Source: Geminicoccaceae bacterium
GTDB lineage: Bacteria > Pseudomonadota > Alphaproteobacteria > Geminicoccales > Geminicoccaceae
NCBI GenBank assembly: GCA_020445645.1
Contig: JAGRGG010000075.1
Location: 1 to 62,102, forward strand
DNA length: 62,102 bases
Direction of reading: 5' to 3'
The notes beneath the pieces are model-generated. The model was not told where the DNA came from, searched no databases, and was given only the letters and a program-made list of their open reading frames with translations. The translations under genes and the position numbers were made by a program. The number at the start of each line of letters is the position of its first letter. Within the stretch, counting starts at the first letter, position 1. Below, in pieces: positions 60,216 to 62,102 of this stretch.

Positions 60216-60938
60216 ATGAACGAGCCTGGACTGAAGGTCGAGCGGCCCCCGAAGTCGCTGCGCGAGCTGACCCTGGAGAAGATGCGGGAAGCCATCCTGG
60301 ACCTCCGCTTTCCGCCGGGCGCCCGGCTCGTCGAGCGGCATTTGTGCGAGCAGTTGGGCGTCAGCCGCACCGTGGTGCGCGAGGTGCTGCGCCACCTGGA
60401 GGCCGAGGGGCTGGTGCAGACGGTCCCCCGCCAGGGGCCGATCGTCGCCCGCCTCGACCCGGCGCGCGCCGCCCAGGTCTACGAGGTCCGGGCCCTGCTC
60501 GAAGGCATGGCGGCGAGGGCGGCGGCCGGGCGCCGCGACCCCGAGGCGGTCGCCGAGCTGAAGCGCGTCGTGGCCCGGATCGAGCTGGCCTTCGCCCGAA
60601 ACGACCCGAAGGCGGTGCTCGCCGCCACGACCGACTTCTACGAGACCCTGTTCCTCTCGGCCGAAAAGCGGGTGGCCTGGGAGATCGTCCAGTCGCTCAA
60701 CGCCCAGATCAACCACCTGCGCGCGCTCACCATCGCGTCCCCGAACCGGGCGGACGCCGCGCCCTTCGAGATGCGCCGCATCGTGGAGGCCATCGAGCGG
60801 GGCGACGCCGACGGGGCGGCGAAGGCGGCCGGCGCGCACGTGGCCGCCGCCGCCGGCATCGCCGACGACCTGCTCTACGGCGGGGAGCCGCCGGCCCGCC
60901 CGTCGCGCCCGGACCCCCCCGCCGGCAGGGCCTCCTGA
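60216..60938 (+). CDS. GntR-family regulator with FCD domain
   Basis: A 240-residue FadR-subfamily regulator with a winged helix at about 15-80 (PPGARLVERHLCEQLGVSRT, then VVREVLRHLEAEGLV) and an all-helical FCD ligand domain at about 90-220 (VYEVRALLEGMAARAAAGRR; metal-type histidines near 185 and 215 are not obvious). The tail is proline-rich. ATG 60216 was preferred to an upstream in-frame start lying inside the operator region. It is divergent from the DUF1185-to-PotA operon and probably represses it until the substrate or an intermediate binds. Confidence 0.92.
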   Translation: MNEPGLKVERPPKSLRELTLEKMREAILDLRFPPGARLVERHLCEQLGVSRTVVREVLRHLEAEGLVQTVPRQGPIVARLDPARAAQVYEVRALLEGMAARAAAGRRDPEAVAELKRVVARIELAFARNDPKAVLAATTDFYETLFLSAEKRVAWEIVQSLNAQINHLRALTIASPNRADAAPFEMRRIVEAIERGDADGAAKAAGAHVAAAAGIADDLLYGGEPPARPSRPDPPAGRAS

Positions 60939-61022
60939 TACCCGGACGCGCGGAACGCCGCCGCTCCGCCCTCTTGCCCGGCGGGCGCGGGGGCGGCCCG
61001 TCCTTTCGGGAAGGGCAGGGCT

Positions 61023-61395
61023 TCGCCTCGGGTTCGCTTCGCGGCGCGGCGGCCAAGGACCCCCACCCCCGCCTTCTCCCCTGGGGAGAGGGCGGGGGTG
61101 GGGGTCCTTGGCCTGCGCTCCTCGCCCTACCCGCCCGCGCCCTCGAGCGCCTGACGCACGGCAGCACCGAACGGGTCGTTGGCGGGCGACGCGGCGGGCG
61201 ACGTCGTGGCGCAGGGGCACGACGCGGGGGCGAAGGCGCCTCCATTGCGCGCCGTCGGCGACGCGACCGTGGCGGCAGCCGGCGGCGCCTCGGGTTCGTT
61301 CCGCACAGTGGGCACAGGGTCCGGCAGGGGCGCCTCGGGTTCCTCTTGCCTCCACGTCGCGGTGGCCGGCCCGGGTTCGTTTCGCGTCGGGGCGG
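61023..61395. repeat. Dispersed GCCTCGGGTTCG-type repeat
   Basis: Near-copies of GCCTCGGGTTCGTTTCGCG occur around 61026, 61290, 61332 and 61371. Three encode the RNEP segments at the end of the hypothetical protein, and one lies beyond its stop codon in the intergenic region. Confidence 0.6.
61051..61113. repeat. 31-bp near-perfect palindrome with 1-nt loop
   Basis: The two arms (61051-61081 and 61083-61113) pair at 30 of 31 positions. The motif, with CCCCCACCCCCGCC and CTCCCC next to its complement, belongs to a type of palindrome common between genes in many GC-rich proteobacteria. It lies between the convergent GntR gene and the hypothetical gene and could end both transcripts. Confidence 0.8.
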
Positions 61396-61906
61396 GCGCC
61401 GCCGCCTCTTGCGCCTTCGCCCCCCGCCGCTCCCGCAGCGCCTTGAGCAGCCGGAACTGGCCCCGCTCCAGCTGGCCCCGGTAGCGCAGCACCGTGTCGA
61501 GCCGCCGCGCGTCCCACAGGAACGGGCTCAAGGGCTGGTAGCCGCTGATGAAGTTGCCGTCGGGCCGCTGCTCGCGCGAGGTCAGCACCTCGGCCTCCAA
61601 GGCCTCGATCCGCTCCATCCGCCAGAGGATGAGCGCCAGCTGCTGGACGAGCGCCCGCTCGGTGGGGCCTTTTGGCGCGTGCTCGGCCTCGACCGCGGCG
61701 CAGTGGGAAGCAAGGGCGTCCGCGTCCTCGTTGGGCAGGAGGAGGGCGGCGGCGAGGCCGTGCCTGAGCGCGTTGGCGGCGGACCTTGCCTTGCCCTCGG
61801 GGGTGCAGGGGCCGCGGCTCCTGGCGCCGTTCGTGCGGCTGGCCGCCGCCTGCGCGGCGGTGCGGGGGCGGGGGGCGGTCGGGCGGAGGGTATCGGGGGC
61901 GGTCAT
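61127..61906 (-). CDS. Uncharacterised protein with NGARSRGP..TPEGKARSA motif
   Basis: A 259-residue protein. The N-terminus has ASRTNGARSRGPCTPEGKA followed by RSAANALRHGL, a motif I recognise from an uncharacterised, often multi-copy family in proteobacteria and acidobacteria. The middle (about 80-165) is helical with conserved-looking LILWRMERIEALEAEVL and FLWDARRLDTVLRYRGQLER. The C-terminal third is low-complexity (P, A, E, repeated RNEP), encoded by a short DNA repeat that also occurs beyond the stop codon. The function is unknown. Isolated position and repeat content suggest mobility or rapid change. Confidence 0.7.
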   Translation of the reverse strand: MTAPDTLRPTAPRPRTAAQAAASRTNGARSRGPCTPEGKARSAANALRHGLAAALLLPNEDADALASHCAAVEAEHAPKGPTERALVQQLALILWRMERIEALEAEVLTSREQRPDGNFISGYQPLSPFLWDARRLDTVLRYRGQLERGQFRLLKALRERRGAKAQEAAAPAPTRNEPGPATATWRQEEPEAPLPDPVPTVRNEPEAPPAAATVASPTARNGGAFAPASCPCATTSPAASPANDPFGAAVRQALEGAGG

Positions 61907-62102
61907 AGTGGATCCTCATGGGTCGAAGGGGCGTCCGCCATCCTAACTGAATAAGAAAATATTCTTAAGAAGTTTTTTGAGGCGTCCGGAAGGGGCCATG
62001 AACAACGACCCGCCGCCGTTGCCAGCGAGGGTGCAGCAAGTGCCATCGTGCGGCGCACGGCCTCGCATTTTGCAAAAGGCAACTATATACGAGTTTGACC
62101 TA

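Noticed and set aside
61907-62102. AT-rich right end of the window considered as a promoter or IS end
   Set aside because: AGAAAATATTCTTAAG-like sequence may serve the hypothetical gene as promoter, but no -35/-10 pair or repeat could be defined with confidence.

Overview
The window is a 62.1 kb stretch of GC-rich chromosomal DNA. Gene content and neighbourhoods (obgE-proB, argD-argF-hslO, uvrC with moaD/moaE, tamA-tamB, dodecin, a TAXI-type TRAP transporter, an FCD-type GntR regulator) suggest an Alphaproteobacterium, perhaps near the Rhodospirillales/Geminicoccales. That placement is inferred from protein style and synteny and was not tested. No rRNA, tRNA, CRISPR array or complete insertion sequence is visible. 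Most genes are intact and most intergenic gaps are short.

Layout. 1-1.75 kb: a decayed module (LysR fragment, frameshifted cupin, frameshifted aldo/keto reductase). 1.8-5.8 kb: divergent myo-inositol catabolism genes iolG <-> iolD-iolE, with dyads between them that fit an IolR operator. 5.85-8.7 kb: dodecin, moaE, moaD, uvrC. 8.9-13.2 kb: exported metallo-beta-lactamase-fold hydrolase, AraC regulator, obgE, proB. 13.2-16 kb: ABC-F ATPase and a solitary Mrr restriction endonuclease. 16-19.5 kb: three tandem paralogous lipoproteins with transferrin-binding-protein-like barrels. 19.6-25.2 kb: acetyltransferase, cyclophilin, DksA/TraR-like protein, RF3, class III aminotransferase, lipoprotein. 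25.2-29.5 kb: hslO, a broken small membrane-protein gene, argF, argD, an ABC-2 permease. 29.5-38.7 kb: MscS channel, TamA, TamB. 39-51 kb: envelope and polysaccharide genes (galE, metallophosphatase, beta-barrel porin, Wza-like export lipoprotein, AmpG-like transporter, O-antigen ligase-like polymerase), interrupted by a TAXI TRAP transporter and a glutathione transferase. 51-61 kb: a compact nine-gene minus-strand operon facing its own GntR regulator. 61-62 kb: a protein of a recurrent uncharacterised family.

Two things stand out. First, the nine-gene operon at 51.1-60.1 kb combines a PF06684 (DUF1185) protein, a three-domain fusion (alpha/beta hydrolase, flavin reductase, degenerate Nudix-like domain), a luciferase-like monooxygenase, an aldehyde dehydrogenase, a NIPSNAP protein and a complete PotABCD-type importer. 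It reads as a self-contained route for import and flavin-dependent oxidation of an unknown nitrogenous compound. Second, a repeat family sits immediately after stop codons in at least seven places. A conserved GC-rich arm always has the same orientation relative to the gene it follows. In three copies two arms face each other around a T-tract and a stem whose sequence is unique to that copy.

Functional calls rest on motif recognition by eye, without database searches. Start codons were chosen from ribosome-binding sites, overlaps and the expected N-termini of each family.
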